A stretch of 26,412 nucleotides of DNA from Stenotrophomonas maltophilia (GTDB taxonomy: Bacteria; Pseudomonadota; Gammaproteobacteria; Xanthomonadales; Xanthomonadaceae), in the NCBI GenBank assembly GCA_002435595.1, contig DJBL01000044.1, positions 1 to 26,412 of the forward strand. Direction: 5' to 3'. Position 1 is the stretch's first letter. Each line of letters starts with the position of its first letter. The notes below the pieces were generated by a model. That model was not told where the DNA came from. It saw only the letters and a list, made by a program, of their open reading frames with translations, and searched no databases. This document shows positions 17,706 to 25,938 of this stretch, piece after piece. The translations under genes were made by a program, and so were the position numbers.

Positions 17706-20045
17706 TCAGAAGCCGAGATCCACGCCCGGCAGCAACGGCTGCAGCTGTTCGCGGAACAGGGTCTTGATGCGCTCCAGCGCGGCCTCGTCGTTGGCCTCGA
17801 ACCGCAGCACCAGCACCGGGGTGGTGTTGGACGCGCGCAGCAGGCCCCAGCCATCGGGGAAGTCGGCGCGCAGGCCGTCGATGGTGGCCAGGCGGGCGCC
17901 GGCAAACGGCGAGTCCTCCACCTGGGCCGCGGCCAGGAACAGCGACACCAGCGCGTGCGGGGTACCCGACTCCACCGGCACCTTCAGCTCCGGCGTGGAT
18001 ACGCTGTCGGGCAGTTCCTCGAACACCTCCGAGGGGCTCTCCTCGCGCTGGGCCAGGATTTCCAGCAGGCGCGCGGCCGCGTACAGGCCATCGTCGAACC
18101 CGAACCAGCGCTCCTTGAAGAAGAAGTGCCCGCTCATCTCGCCGGCCAGCTCGGCATCGGTCTCGCGCATCTTCGCCTTCATCAGCGAATGCCCGGTCTT
18201 CCACATCAGCGGGCTGCCGCCGTTGCGCAGCACGTAGTCGGACAGCTTGCCGCTGCACTTCACGTCGTAGATCACCAGCGCGCCCGGGTTGCGCATCAGC
18301 ACGTCGGCGGCGAACAGCATCAGCAGCCGATCCGCATAGATGATCTTGCCTTCGCGGGTGACCACGCCGAGGCGGTCGCCGTCGCCGTCGAAGGCCAGGC
18401 CAATGTCCGCGTCGAAGCGCTTCACGGTCTGGATCAGGTCTTCCAGGTTGTGTGGATCGCTGGGGTCGGGATGATGGTTGGGGAAAGTGCCATCCACATC
18501 GCAGTACAGCGGAATAACCTCGGCCCCGATCGCCTCCAGCAACGGCTGGGCCAGTTCGCCGGCCACGCCGTTGCCGGCATCGGCCACCACCTTGAGCGGG
18601 CGGTCCAGCTGCACGTCATCGGCGATGCGCTGGATGTAATCGGCATTGACCTCGCGCTGCTGCAGGCTGCCCGGCTCGGCGGCCACGTGCAGCTGGCCGT
18701 CGCGGATGCGCTGGAACAGTTCGGTGATGGCGTCGCCCGAGAGCGTTTCGCCGCCCACCACGATCTTGAAGCCGTTGTAGTCCGGCGGGTTGTGGCTGCC
18801 GGTAACGGCCACGCAGCTGCCCGCGCGCAGGTGGTAGCTGGCGAAGTACACCACCGGGGTAGGCGCCAGGCCGATGTCGATGACATCGCAGCCGGCGCGG
18901 CGCAGGCCTTCGATCAGCCCGGCGCTGAGTTCCTGGCCGGACAGACGACCATCGCGGCCCACCACGATCTCGCGCAGCCCCTGCACCTGCAGCACCGAGC
19001 CGATGGCCTGGCCGATCAGCGCAGCCACCTGCGGGGTGAGCTCGCGGCCGACCACGCCGCGGATATCGTAGGCGCGGAAAATATCGGCCGGCACGTCCTG
19101 GCCCGGCACGCCGGGCACGGCCGGCGGACCGCCTTCGCTGACGGCCGGCAGCACGGTCAGCGGCGACTGTTCCAGGCTTTCGCGCAGGGTCGGGCCGTCC
19201 TCCACCTCGGTGGCGTTGGCCGCCCGTCGGCGCGGCAGCGGCACCTTGCCCTTGCCGAACTGCAGCATCAGCGCGATGGCCACCAGCAGTGCCGCCACCA
19301 CCGCGCACGGGATGGCGCCCAGGCCCAACGGGCCCGGCTCCACATCCGGCACGGCCGCCGCCAGGCGCAGCCCGCTCTTGCCGATCGGACGGGCCAGGGC
19401 CTCGGCACCGCCACCGAGCGCACCGGTGCCCTGCTCGATCACGTTGTGGTTGCCCTGGCGCAGCGCCAGGTAGCCCGACTCGGGCACGCGGACCGAATCG
19501 AAGGTGGCCGTGAGGCGCAGCAGCGGCTGGCGCACATACACCAGCGCCGGCCCTTGGGTGCCCAGCTGCACCGGTGCCGCCAGGCCCAGGCGCTGGCCGC
19601 CGGCATCGCGGACCACGCGGGCGACCACGGTGTCTTCGGCGTTGGCCGCTTCCAGAAGGGCCAGGCGCGAGTAGCCAAAGGCCTTGGGGTCGGCATAGGC
19701 CGACTCCAGCGTGGCCGCCAGCACCTGCACCTCCTCGGTGCCCGGCCAGCCCTCGCGGATGGCCACGGAAGCGGCCTCGGCATCGCCGCTGGCCAGCGCG
19801 GCGGTGACCCGCTCGCTCTTGACCAGCTTGCGCAGCTGCGCCACCTGGCCATTCAGCGCGGTCTGCACCCCGGACACGATCTGGTCACGCGACTGCTCCA
19901 GCGACGCCCCGACCGACGCCTGCCGCCACTGGCTGACCGCACTCCAGCCGAACCACAGCCCCAGCAGCAGCAACGCGCCCACCAGCAGCGGGCCGGTGCG
20001 CTTGCTTGCCAGTCGCGGTTGTCCTTCCGCCTTTGCCTTGCTCAT
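17706..20045 (-). CDS. algC: Phosphomannomutase/phosphoglucomutase with membrane-periplasmic extension
   Basis: Interconverts 6- and 1-phosphates of mannose and glucose, supplying nucleotide sugars for LPS and exopolysaccharide. The 779-residue protein starts at 20045 with GGGGGAAG just upstream. Residues 19-38 and 243-263 are membrane spans enclosing a periplasmic domain of about 200 residues. The enzyme part begins near 321 (DIFRAYDIRG). It contains catalytic Ser417 in TGSHNP, the metal loop DGDGDR at 553-558, the sugar-binding GEMSGH at 635-640 and the phosphate-binding RASNTTP at 737-743. P. aeruginosa AlgC was purified as the 463-residue enzyme part alone. Longer forms with this extension are annotated in pseudomonads. 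It follows dut by 14 bases in a coaBC-dut-algC operon, as in Pseudomonas. Confidence 0.93.
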   Translation of the reverse strand: MSKAKAEGQPRLASKRTGPLLVGALLLLGLWFGWSAVSQWRQASVGASLEQSRDQIVSGVQTALNGQVAQLRKLVKSERVTAALASGDAEAASVAIREGWPGTEEVQVLAATLESAYADPKAFGYSRLALLEAANAEDTVVARVVRDAGGQRLGLAAPVQLGTQGPALVYVRQPLLRLTATFDSVRVPESGYLALRQGNHNVIEQGTGALGGGAEALARPIGKSGLRLAAAVPDVEPGPLGLGAIPCAVVAALLVAIALMLQFGKGKVPLPRRRAANATEVEDGPTLRESLEQSPLTVLPAVSEGGPPAVPGVPGQDVPADIFRAYDIRGVVGRELTPQVAALIGQAIGSVLQVQGLREIVVGRDGRLSGQELSAGLIEGLRRAGCDVIDIGLAPTPVVYFASYHLRAGSCVAVTGSHNPPDYNGFKIVVGGETLSGDAITELFQRIRDGQLHVAAEPGSLQQREVNADYIQRIADDVQLDRPLKVVADAGNGVAGELAQPLLEAIGAEVIPLYCDVDGTFPNHHPDPSDPHNLEDLIQTVKRFDADIGLAFDGDGDRLGVVTREGKIIYADRLLMLFAADVLMRNPGALVIYDVKCSGKLSDYVLRNGGSPLMWKTGHSLMKAKMRETDAELAGEMSGHFFFKERWFGFDDGLYAAARLLEILAQREESPSEVFEELPDSVSTPELKVPVESGTPHALVSLFLAAAQVEDSPFAGARLATIDGLRADFPDGWGLLRASNTTPVLVLRFEANDEAALERIKTLFREQLQPLLPGVDLGF

Positions 20046-20059
20046 GGATCTTCCCCCTG

Positions 20060-20533
20060 TCAGCGCACCCCGGTATGGCCGAATCCACCCGTTCCCCTGG
20101 CGCTGTCGGTGAAAGTATCCACTACCTGCAGGCCCACGCGTGCAATCGGCAGCACAACCAGCTGCGCGATGCGGTCGCCCGGCTGCAGCGTGAAGGCCTC
20201 GCGGCCACGGTTCCACGCGCTGATCAGCAGCGGGCCCTGGTAATCGGCGTCGATCAGCCCGGTGCCGTTGCCCAGCACGATGCCGTGGCGATGGCCCAGC
20301 CCCGAGCGCGGCAGCACCACGGCGGCCAGGTTGGGGTCGGCAATGTGGATGGCGATACCGCTGGGAATCAGCGCCGTATCGCCCGGCTGCAGGGTGAGCT
20401 CGGTTTCCAGCGCCGCGCGCAGGTCCAGCCCGGCGCTGTGCTCGGTGGCGTAGGCCGGCAGCGGCCAGGTATCGCCGAAGCGCGGGTCGAGCAGCTTGAC
20501 CTGCAACGGCTGAAGGGGGGAATCAACGCTCAT
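20060..20533 (-). CDS. dut: dUTP diphosphatase
   Basis: Hydrolyses dUTP to dUMP and pyrophosphate, keeping uracil out of DNA and feeding dTMP synthesis. The 157-residue protein contains the five trimeric dUTPase motifs: AGLDLRA, PRSGLGHRHGI, GLIDADYQG with the catalytic Asp, GDRIAQLV, and the C-terminal RGTGGFGHTG arm that closes over the substrate. Its ATG overlaps the coaBC stop by four bases (ATGA), and 14 bases separate it from algC, so the three genes form one leftward operon. Length and motifs are standard. Confidence 0.97.
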   Translation of the reverse strand: MSVDSPLQPLQVKLLDPRFGDTWPLPAYATEHSAGLDLRAALETELTLQPGDTALIPSGIAIHIADPNLAAVVLPRSGLGHRHGIVLGNGTGLIDADYQGPLLISAWNRGREAFTLQPGDRIAQLVVLPIARVGLQVVDTFTDSARGTGGFGHTGVR

Positions 20534-21789
20534 GCGTGCAACCTCTGGGCAATCAGGGACAACAGTTGTTCGGCCAGCAGCGCCTTGGAGGTCCCCGGGA
20601 ACACCTGTTCGCCGCCCTGCCAGTAGGCCGTGGCCGCGTTTTCATCACTTTCGAAGCCGCCGGTGGCAATGCCCACCTGGTTGGCGATCACCAGGTCCAG
20701 GCGCTTGTCCACCAGCTTGCCGCGCGCGTACTTCTCCACATCGTGGGTTTCGGCGGCAAAGCCGACCACCAGCTTCAGCGCGTTGGTCTGCGCGGCCACC
20801 TCGGCCAGGATGTCCGGGGTGCGCACCAGCTCCAGCGTGAGGGTCTGGGTGCCGGCGGTCTTCTTCAATTTCTGCGGGGCCACCTGGCGCGGGGTGTAAT
20901 CGGACACCGCCGCCGCGCCTATATAGATGTCGGCCGGCAACGCGCCCAGCACCGCCTCGCGCATCTGCGCGGCCGAGCGCACATCCACCCGCTGCACCCC
21001 GGCCGGGGTGGCCAGCTGCACCGGGCCACTCACCAGCACCACCTGCGCACCCTGGCGCACGGCGGAGGCGGCCAGCGCGTAGCCCATCTTGCCGCTGCTG
21101 CGGTTGCCCACGTAGCGCACCGGGTCCAGGTCTTCGTAGGTGGGGCCGGCACTGATGACCACGCGCAGGCCCTTCAGCTGCTGCTCGGGCGCGGCTTCAG
21201 CAGCGGCCGGCGCCTGCAGCGCGGCCAGTGCCGCAACAATCGCATTGGGTTCGGTCAGCCGGCCCGGGCCGGATTCGCCTTCGGCCAGCGGGCCGTCTTC
21301 GGGCCCGATCACCTGCGCGCCGCGCTGGCGCAGCAGGGCGATGTTGGCCTGCGTGGCCGGGTGCTGCCACATGCGGTGGTTCATGGCCGGGCACACGGTG
21401 AGCGGCGCGGTGGTGGCCAGGCACAGCGTGGTGACCAGGTCATCGGCATTGCCGTGGGCCAGCCGGGCCAGCAGGTCGGCGGTGGCCGGGGCCACCACGA
21501 TGCGATCGGCCCAGCGGGCCAGCTCGATATGGCCCATGGCCTGCTCGGCGGCGCTGTCCCACAGGGTGGTGCGGGTGGGCTGGCCGGACAGGGCCTGGAA
21601 GCTCAGCGGGGTGACGAACTGCTGGGCCCCGGCGGTCATGGCGACCTGCACCTGGGCCCCGGCATCGCGCAGGCGACGCACCAGTTCCAGCGACTTGTAG
21701 GCGGCGATGCCGCCCCCTACGCACAACAACAGCTTCTGGCCTTGCAGCGGGCGCGCGGACGCCGGAGAAGCCTGGGGGGAGTCAGCCAC
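20530..21789 (-). CDS. coaBC: Bifunctional phosphopantothenoylcysteine decarboxylase / synthetase
   Basis: Two steps of coenzyme A synthesis. The C-terminal CoaB joins cysteine to 4'-phosphopantothenate using CTP, and the N-terminal flavoprotein CoaC decarboxylates the product. In the 419-residue protein, CoaC (about 18-190) has the GGGIAAYK nucleotide motif, active-site His87 in GHIELARWAD and the PAMNHRM motif (134-140). The substrate flap reads LAEGESGPGRL (168-178); at the position where E. coli has catalytic Cys158, this protein has Glu170. CoaB (about 207-419) begins with LRVVISAGPTYEDLDPVR, and has GNRSSGKMG and AAVSDY. The start is GTG at 21789, with AGGA about nine bases upstream. 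It heads the coaBC-dut-algC operon. Confidence 0.95.
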   Translation of the reverse strand: MADSPQASPASARPLQGQKLLLCVGGGIAAYKSLELVRRLRDAGAQVQVAMTAGAQQFVTPLSFQALSGQPTRTTLWDSAAEQAMGHIELARWADRIVVAPATADLLARLAHGNADDLVTTLCLATTAPLTVCPAMNHRMWQHPATQANIALLRQRGAQVIGPEDGPLAEGESGPGRLTEPNAIVAALAALQAPAAAEAAPEQQLKGLRVVISAGPTYEDLDPVRYVGNRSSGKMGYALAASAVRQGAQVVLVSGPVQLATPAGVQRVDVRSAAQMREAVLGALPADIYIGAAAVSDYTPRQVAPQKLKKTAGTQTLTLELVRTPDILAEVAAQTNALKLVVGFAAETHDVEKYARGKLVDKRLDLVIANQVGIATGGFESDENAATAYWQGGEQVFPGTSKALLAEQLLSLIAQRLHA

Positions 21790-21844
21790 CTGCGAATTTC
21801 CTGTCGAACTGAGGCGATTAGCTTACCTGATGGGGTGTGGGGGG

Positions 21845-21909
21845 CTCATGCCTCAGGGGCATGAGGGGGGTGTTTTTGGTCATGAGGGGCCCCCGCTTCA
21901 AGAGGGGGC
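21845..21909. other. Two hairpins in the coaBC upstream gap
   Basis: CTCATGCC / GGCATGAG (21845-21865, 5-base loop) and GCCCCC / GGGGGC (21889-21909, 9-base loop) lie in the gap between coaBC and the inserted gene pair, separated by a G-run and TGTTTTT. They may mark the junction of the insertion or form a terminator-like barrier. No function is established. Confidence 0.5.
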
Positions 21910-21966
21910 ACTCCAAGAATCGATTGCCCATCGCCCGCGGCGTGCCCCCGTAGTGATTCGCCACGC

Positions 21967-21995
21967 CTTTCAACGCGTGCATCGCAGTTCATAAT
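21967..21995 (+). promoter_or_regulatory. Candidate promoter of the Panacea gene pair
   Basis: CATAAT (21990-21995) is a good -10 box. Seventeen bases before it, CTTTCA (21967-21972) is a weak -35. It is the only fitting pair before the gene at 22062. A CACGC / GCGTG inverted repeat (21963-21967 and 21975-21979) overlaps the -35 region and could be an operator. Confidence 0.4.
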
Positions 21996-22061
21996 GTGAT
22001 ATGGCGAATTCAGGTGCCCGCGCGTAGAATCGTCAGGATGAAGCGTTTCGGGAGAAGTGTC

Positions 22062-22622
22062 GTGCTGAAAAGTCATACGGAAGAAAAGTTCGTACAGACT
22101 ATTCTTTACTTCGCGCATCACACGCAGGCGCTTGGCAAAATCAAACTGTTCAAACTACTTTTCCTGCTCGACTTTGAACATTTCCGGCAGACCGGTCGCA
22201 GCGTTACCGGAATGGAGTACCGCGCATGGCGGATGGGACCGGTTCCGGCCGAGCTGGTGCAGCAGTGGGATCAACCCGACGACGTGCTGCGCAACGCGAT
22301 AAAGATCGTCCCGGAGCAGATCATCAGCTATTCGCGCGATAGGGTGGTTCCACTTCAGCCATTCGATGCTCGCCATTTCAGCAAGCGTGAAATGCGGCTC
22401 ATGGAGAGTATCGCGATGGAGTATCGCGACACGCTTTCTGAAGGCATGATCGATGTGACGCATGCTGAGAATGGCGCTTGGTGCAAAACTTGGCGGGAAG
22501 GTGAAGGCAATGATCAGGTGATTGATTACCGTCTTGCTATTTCTGCCGATGCGCCGGATCGCGATGCCGTGTTGGCATCGGCGGCTCTGTATGAGGGCCT
22601 TGCCGCCGCGCGGACGCATTGA
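22062..22622 (+). CDS. panA: Panacea-domain (SocA/PanA-like) protein, probable antitoxin
   Basis: A 186-residue protein with a DUF4065/Panacea-type core. The family-like segment is at about 19-68: KIKLFKLLFLLDFEHF, then TGRSVTGMEYRAW and MGPVPAEL. Panacea proteins serve as antitoxins for many unrelated toxins, and Caulobacter SocA is a protease adaptor of this fold. The GTG at 22062 is preferred: GGGAG lies seven bases before it, and MLKSHTEEKF is a plausible family start. An in-frame ATG at 22038 would add eight residues but has no usable ribosome site. The next gene begins three bases after the stop, typical of toxin-antitoxin pairs. A hand count of 22081-22140 gives 27 G+C of 60, against 47 of 60 at 12061-12120 in kdpB, so horizontal origin is likely. 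Confidence 0.82.
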   Translation: MLKSHTEEKFVQTILYFAHHTQALGKIKLFKLLFLLDFEHFRQTGRSVTGMEYRAWRMGPVPAELVQQWDQPDDVLRNAIKIVPEQIISYSRDRVVPLQPFDARHFSKREMRLMESIAMEYRDTLSEGMIDVTHAENGAWCKTWREGEGNDQVIDYRLAISADAPDRDAVLASAALYEGLAAARTH

Positions 22623-22625
22623 GAG

Positions 22626-23078
22626 ATGGCTCACGATCCCAGGCTCGCGCCAGGGTGCATTCTTCTTGCCAACGATTTCTACGCCGACACTTCCAGCGGG
22701 CAGTTGCTTCCAAAATATGTGCTGGTGTTGGCACATGGCAGGCGAAGCGGCGACCTGGTCTGGCGTCTTCTGACGAGTCGCCGACATGGCCGACCAGAGA
22801 TCCCAGCCTGTTATCACGGTGATCCATATCCGGGCTTTCATCTCGGCGTGATCTGTCCTGAAGTCGGTCTGAAGAAGCAGACGTGGCTGGACCTGCGCGG
22901 CCTTGATGATGGGGACATGGGGGAGGCCTGCGCGCACCTGGCCTCCGGACGGCTGCAGCACATCTTCTCCTTGGATCTCGCACAATGCCGCGAGGCATCT
23001 TTGTGCGTAGCTGCGGCCGATGACACCACCATGGAGCAGGAAGCGTCCATACGTGATCAACTGGCTTCGGGCGAGTAA
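22626..23078 (+). CDS. Unrecognised partner of the Panacea protein; candidate MazF/PemK-like toxin
   Basis: A 150-residue protein that I cannot assign to a named family. It begins three bases after the antitoxin-like gene and probably depends on coupled translation. The order of likely strands resembles the small SH3-like barrel of MazF/PemK RNases: PGCILLANDF (about 9-18), PKYVLVLAHG (29-38), WRLLTS (45-50), then KKQTWLDLRG (about 82-91), and a C-terminal helix after GRLQHIFSLD (about 107-116). No signal peptide or membrane span is visible. The Panacea neighbour makes a toxin role the best guess, and an RNase activity is only an inference from this pattern. Base composition is lower in GC than the surrounding housekeeping genes. 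Other possibilities are a regulator or a phage-defence effector. Confidence 0.72.
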   Translation: MAHDPRLAPGCILLANDFYADTSSGQLLPKYVLVLAHGRRSGDLVWRLLTSRRHGRPEIPACYHGDPYPGFHLGVICPEVGLKKQTWLDLRGLDDGDMGEACAHLASGRLQHIFSLDLAQCREASLCVAAADDTTMEQEASIRDQLASGE

Positions 23079-23381
23079 CCAGGCCACCCTCATGCGAATG
23101 GCGTTGGAACCTGGCCCACCAGACCGTCGTACTTGAGCCTTCGACACGTGTGATCAAGTAATTTCCTGGATCGGCACGACGTAGAAAAGAAAGCTTTAGA
23201 GAGCGCCATGGTTGGCAAAGACTTCTTTTCCTGGCAGTCACATACCCCACCCATTTCCTGGGCCGGGAAATAGCCTCCCGATTTCTGCGGGTTTCCCGAC
23301 AGCATCTCGCTTGGTATTCCTGCCCCAACATGAGAGTTGCCCTAATAGCAGCGGCATGTGTGCCAGCCGACAATTTCTCGC
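23079..23381. other. Non-coding, lower-GC gap between the gene pair and radC
   Basis: About 300 bases without a supported gene. Composition resembles the inserted pair rather than the neighbours, so it is probably the tail of the insertion. An imperfect inverted repeat, ATTTCC / GGAAAT, occurs at about 23248-23267. No clear terminator, attachment-site duplication or promoter for radC was found by eye. Short open frames on both strands lack ribosome sites and family resemblance. Confidence 0.55.
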
Positions 23382-24080
23382 ATGGAAATCAAAGAGTGGC
23401 CAAAGAATGAGCGCCCTCGCGAACGACTCCTGGCGGAGGGCCCAAAGGCGTTGTCGGACGTCGATTTACTTGTCCTGTTCATGGGAACGGGCCCGAAAGG
23501 ACGCCATGTGTTGGACTGCGCGCGCCAACTGTTGAAAGATCATGGTCCCTTGCGAAAGCTGTTGGACTTGGACGCTGCCAAGCTCATGGCCTTGCCTGGC
23601 CTGGGACCGGCACGGGCATGCCAGCTGGTCGCGGCGCTGGAGCTTGCCAACCGATATTTACGTGCGCAGTTGGATCGTGGCGAAAGCATGCGCGATCCCT
23701 GTGCGGCGGCACGGTACTTCAAACAGCGGCTGCGCTCCCGCCCACAGGAAGTATTCGCAGCACTGTTTTTGGACACCCGCAACCGCACACTGGGCTACGA
23801 GGAGCTCTTCACCGGCACCATTGATGCGGCCGCCGTCTACCCGCGAGAGGTGGTTCGAAGGGCGTTGCTGCATAACGCCGCAGCGGTCATCGTCAGCCAC
23901 AACCACCCTTCCGGCAGCGCAGAGCCCTCGCGCGCGGATCGCGAGATCACCCAGCACCTCCAGAAAGCCCTGGATCTTGTCGGCATCCGCCTCCTGGACC
24001 ACGTAGTAGTAGGCGAAGGCACCCCCGTCTCCATGGCTGAACGCGGCTGGCTCGACCCCACCCTGTCCTTCCGGGGCTGA
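23382..24080 (+). CDS. radC: RadC-family JAMM-domain protein (UPF0758)
   Basis: A 232-residue protein with an N-terminal helix-hairpin-helix region (about 20-95) and a C-terminal JAMM/MPN+ domain. Putative metal ligands His173, His175 (SHNHPSG) and Asp186 are present, with a Glu in YEELFTGT as the likely catalytic acid. The family was named for DNA repair, but its biochemical role is unsettled. The ATG at 23382 is chosen because the conserved WP-x-NERPRERLL start follows directly. An upstream in-frame GTG at 23358 is possible. No good ribosome site is seen for either. radC next to and divergent from coaBC is the ancestral order in Pseudomonas. Here the Panacea pair sits in between. Confidence 0.93.
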   Translation: MEIKEWPKNERPRERLLAEGPKALSDVDLLVLFMGTGPKGRHVLDCARQLLKDHGPLRKLLDLDAAKLMALPGLGPARACQLVAALELANRYLRAQLDRGESMRDPCAAARYFKQRLRSRPQEVFAALFLDTRNRTLGYEELFTGTIDAAAVYPREVVRRALLHNAAAVIVSHNHPSGSAEPSRADREITQHLQKALDLVGIRLLDHVVVGEGTPVSMAERGWLDPTLSFRG

Positions 24081-24231
24081 ACGCCTCAGTCAGCCCCAAT
24101 ACGCCGGTTCGCAGCCCCGAAAGCGGCCCCAAGGCCCCTCAAGCCCCCCTGCCCCAACCCCGTTCAATGGATCGGCCCGCCATCTAGGCTAAAATTGCCG
24201 ATTCCGCCGCTCCAGTCCCAAAGCAGGCCTT

Positions 24232-25920
24232 GTGAAAAATCTCCTCCGCGCCCTGATCAGCCAAGGCATCGAAGCCTTGCGCGCCAACGGCACTCTGCCG
24301 GCCGATACCCTGACCCCGGAATTCGTGGTCGAACGCCCGAAGACCCGTGAGCACGGCGATTTCGCCACCAATGCCGCGATGCTGCTGGCCAAGCCGGCGC
24401 GCAGCAACCCGCGCGCCCTGGCCCAGGCGCTGCTGGATGCGCTGCCCAAGAGCGCCGATGTGCTGCGCGTTGAGATCGCCGGCCCGGGCTTCATCAATTT
24501 CCACCTCGCCCCCAGCGCCTACCAGCGCGAGGCGGCCAGCGTGCTCAAGGAAGGCGCCGATTACGGCCGCAACCTGAGCGGCAACGGCCGGACCGTGGGC
24601 GTGGAGTATGTGTCGGCCAATCCGACCGGCCCCCTTCACGTGGGCCATGGCCGCGCCGCGGCCATCGGCGACTGCCTGGCGCGCCTGCTGGATGTGAACG
24701 GCTGGAACGCCAAGCGCGAGTTCTACTACAACGACGCCGGCGTGCAGATCGAGAACCTGGCCCTGTCCACCCAGGCGCGCGCCAAGGGGCTCAAGCCCGA
24801 TGACGCCGGCTGGCCGGAAGCGGGCTACCGCGGCGATTACATCCAGGACGTGGCCAACGCCTACCTGGCCGGCGCCACGGTGGAGCTGGAAGGCCACGCG
24901 GTGGTGGGCGAGCGCGACCCGGACAACCTCGATGCGATCCGTCGCTTCGCGGTGGCCTACCTGCGCAACGAGCAGAACCAGGACCTGGCCGCGTTCGGGG
25001 TGGATTTCGACATCTACTTCCTGGAAAGCTCGCTGTACAAGGACGGCAAGGTGGAAGAGACCGTCGCCCAGCTGAAGGCGGCCGGCCACACCTATGAGGA
25101 AGGCGGCGCGCTGTGGCTGCGCTCGACCGACTTCGGTGACGACAAGGACCGCGTGATGCGCAAGTCCGACGGCACCTACACCTACTTCCTGCCGGACGTG
25201 GCCTACCACCTGAGCAAGTGGCAGCGCGGCTATGAGCGCGCCATCACCGAGCTGGGCGCGGACCACCACGGCTCGCTGGCGCGCGTGCGCGCCGGCCTGC
25301 AGGCGCTGGACGTGGGCATTCCCAAGGGCTGGCCGGAATACGTGCTGCACCAGATGGTGACGGTGATGCGCGGCGGCGAGGAAGTGAAGCTGTCCAAGCG
25401 TGCCGGCAGCTACCTGACCCTGCGCGACCTGATCGAAGAAGCCGGCCGCGATGCGACCCGCTGGTTCCTGATCGCGCGCAAGCCCGATTCGCAGCTGACC
25501 TTCGATATCGACCTGGCCCGCGCGCAGAGCAACGACAACCCGGTGTTCTACGTGCAGTATGCGCACGCCCGGGTGTGCAGCCTGCTGCGCCAGGCCCAGG
25601 AGAAGGGCCTGAGCTATACGCAGGGCGAAGGCCTGGCCGGCATGGCCTCGCTGAACGACGATGCCTCGCTGTGGCTGATGATTGAAATGTCGCGCTTCCC
25701 GGAAGTGGTGGAAGCGGCCGGTATCGCGCTGGAACCGCACCTGATCGCGCAGTACCTGCGTGAATTGGCGCACGCCTTCCACACGTGGTATCACGGCACG
25801 CAGGTGCTGGTGGCTGACGACGCCGAGCGCAACGCCAAGCTCACGCTGGCCTGCGCGGCGCGCCAAGTGCTGGCCAATGGTCTGAACGTCCTGGGCGTTT
25901 CCGCCCCGGAAAAAATGTAA
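24232..25920 (+). CDS. argS: Arginyl-tRNA synthetase
   Basis: Class I synthetase charging tRNA-Arg; it needs the tRNA bound to activate arginine. The 562-residue protein has an N-terminal Add-1 domain (about 1-105), the HIGH-type motif HVGH at 136-139 and a KMSK-type loop KLSKR at 386-390. The helical DALR anticodon-binding domain starts around 440 (QYAHAR). The start is GTG at 24232 with AGG a few bases upstream. A possible -10, TAAAAT, is at 24190-24195, without a convincing -35. An FtsN-like gene follows after 18 bases, the same order as in Pseudomonas (argS, SPOR protein, hslV). Length is typical. Confidence 0.97.
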   Translation: MKNLLRALISQGIEALRANGTLPADTLTPEFVVERPKTREHGDFATNAAMLLAKPARSNPRALAQALLDALPKSADVLRVEIAGPGFINFHLAPSAYQREAASVLKEGADYGRNLSGNGRTVGVEYVSANPTGPLHVGHGRAAAIGDCLARLLDVNGWNAKREFYYNDAGVQIENLALSTQARAKGLKPDDAGWPEAGYRGDYIQDVANAYLAGATVELEGHAVVGERDPDNLDAIRRFAVAYLRNEQNQDLAAFGVDFDIYFLESSLYKDGKVEETVAQLKAAGHTYEEGGALWLRSTDFGDDKDRVMRKSDGTYTYFLPDVAYHLSKWQRGYERAITELGADHHGSLARVRAGLQALDVGIPKGWPEYVLHQMVTVMRGGEEVKLSKRAGSYLTLRDLIEEAGRDATRWFLIARKPDSQLTFDIDLARAQSNDNPVFYVQYAHARVCSLLRQAQEKGLSYTQGEGLAGMASLNDDASLWLMIEMSRFPEVVEAAGIALEPHLIAQYLRELAHAFHTWYHGTQVLVADDAERNAKLTLACAARQVLANGLNVLGVSAPEKM

Positions 25921-25938
25921 GCAGTGGAGAAGCAGTAA

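Noticed and set aside
16656..17767. Many open frames of 60-135 codons on both strands with repeated peptide segments
   Set aside because: They are translations of the tandem array in several frames at once, lack ribosome sites and end at repeat boundaries; simultaneous open frames on both strands are expected from GC-rich repeats.
17508..20243. 911-codon plus-strand frame over algC
   Set aside because: Antisense to algC, whose minus-strand product has all catalytic motifs; the plus translation matches nothing recognisable.
21845..21877. Hairpin plus TGTTTTT as an intrinsic terminator on the plus strand
   Set aside because: No plus-strand gene lies upstream within reach, and a six-G run separates stem and T-tract.
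22155..23147. 330-codon minus-strand frame opposite the Panacea pair
   Set aside because: The plus strand has recognisable Panacea motifs and tight gene spacing; the minus frame has no ribosome site and no motif.
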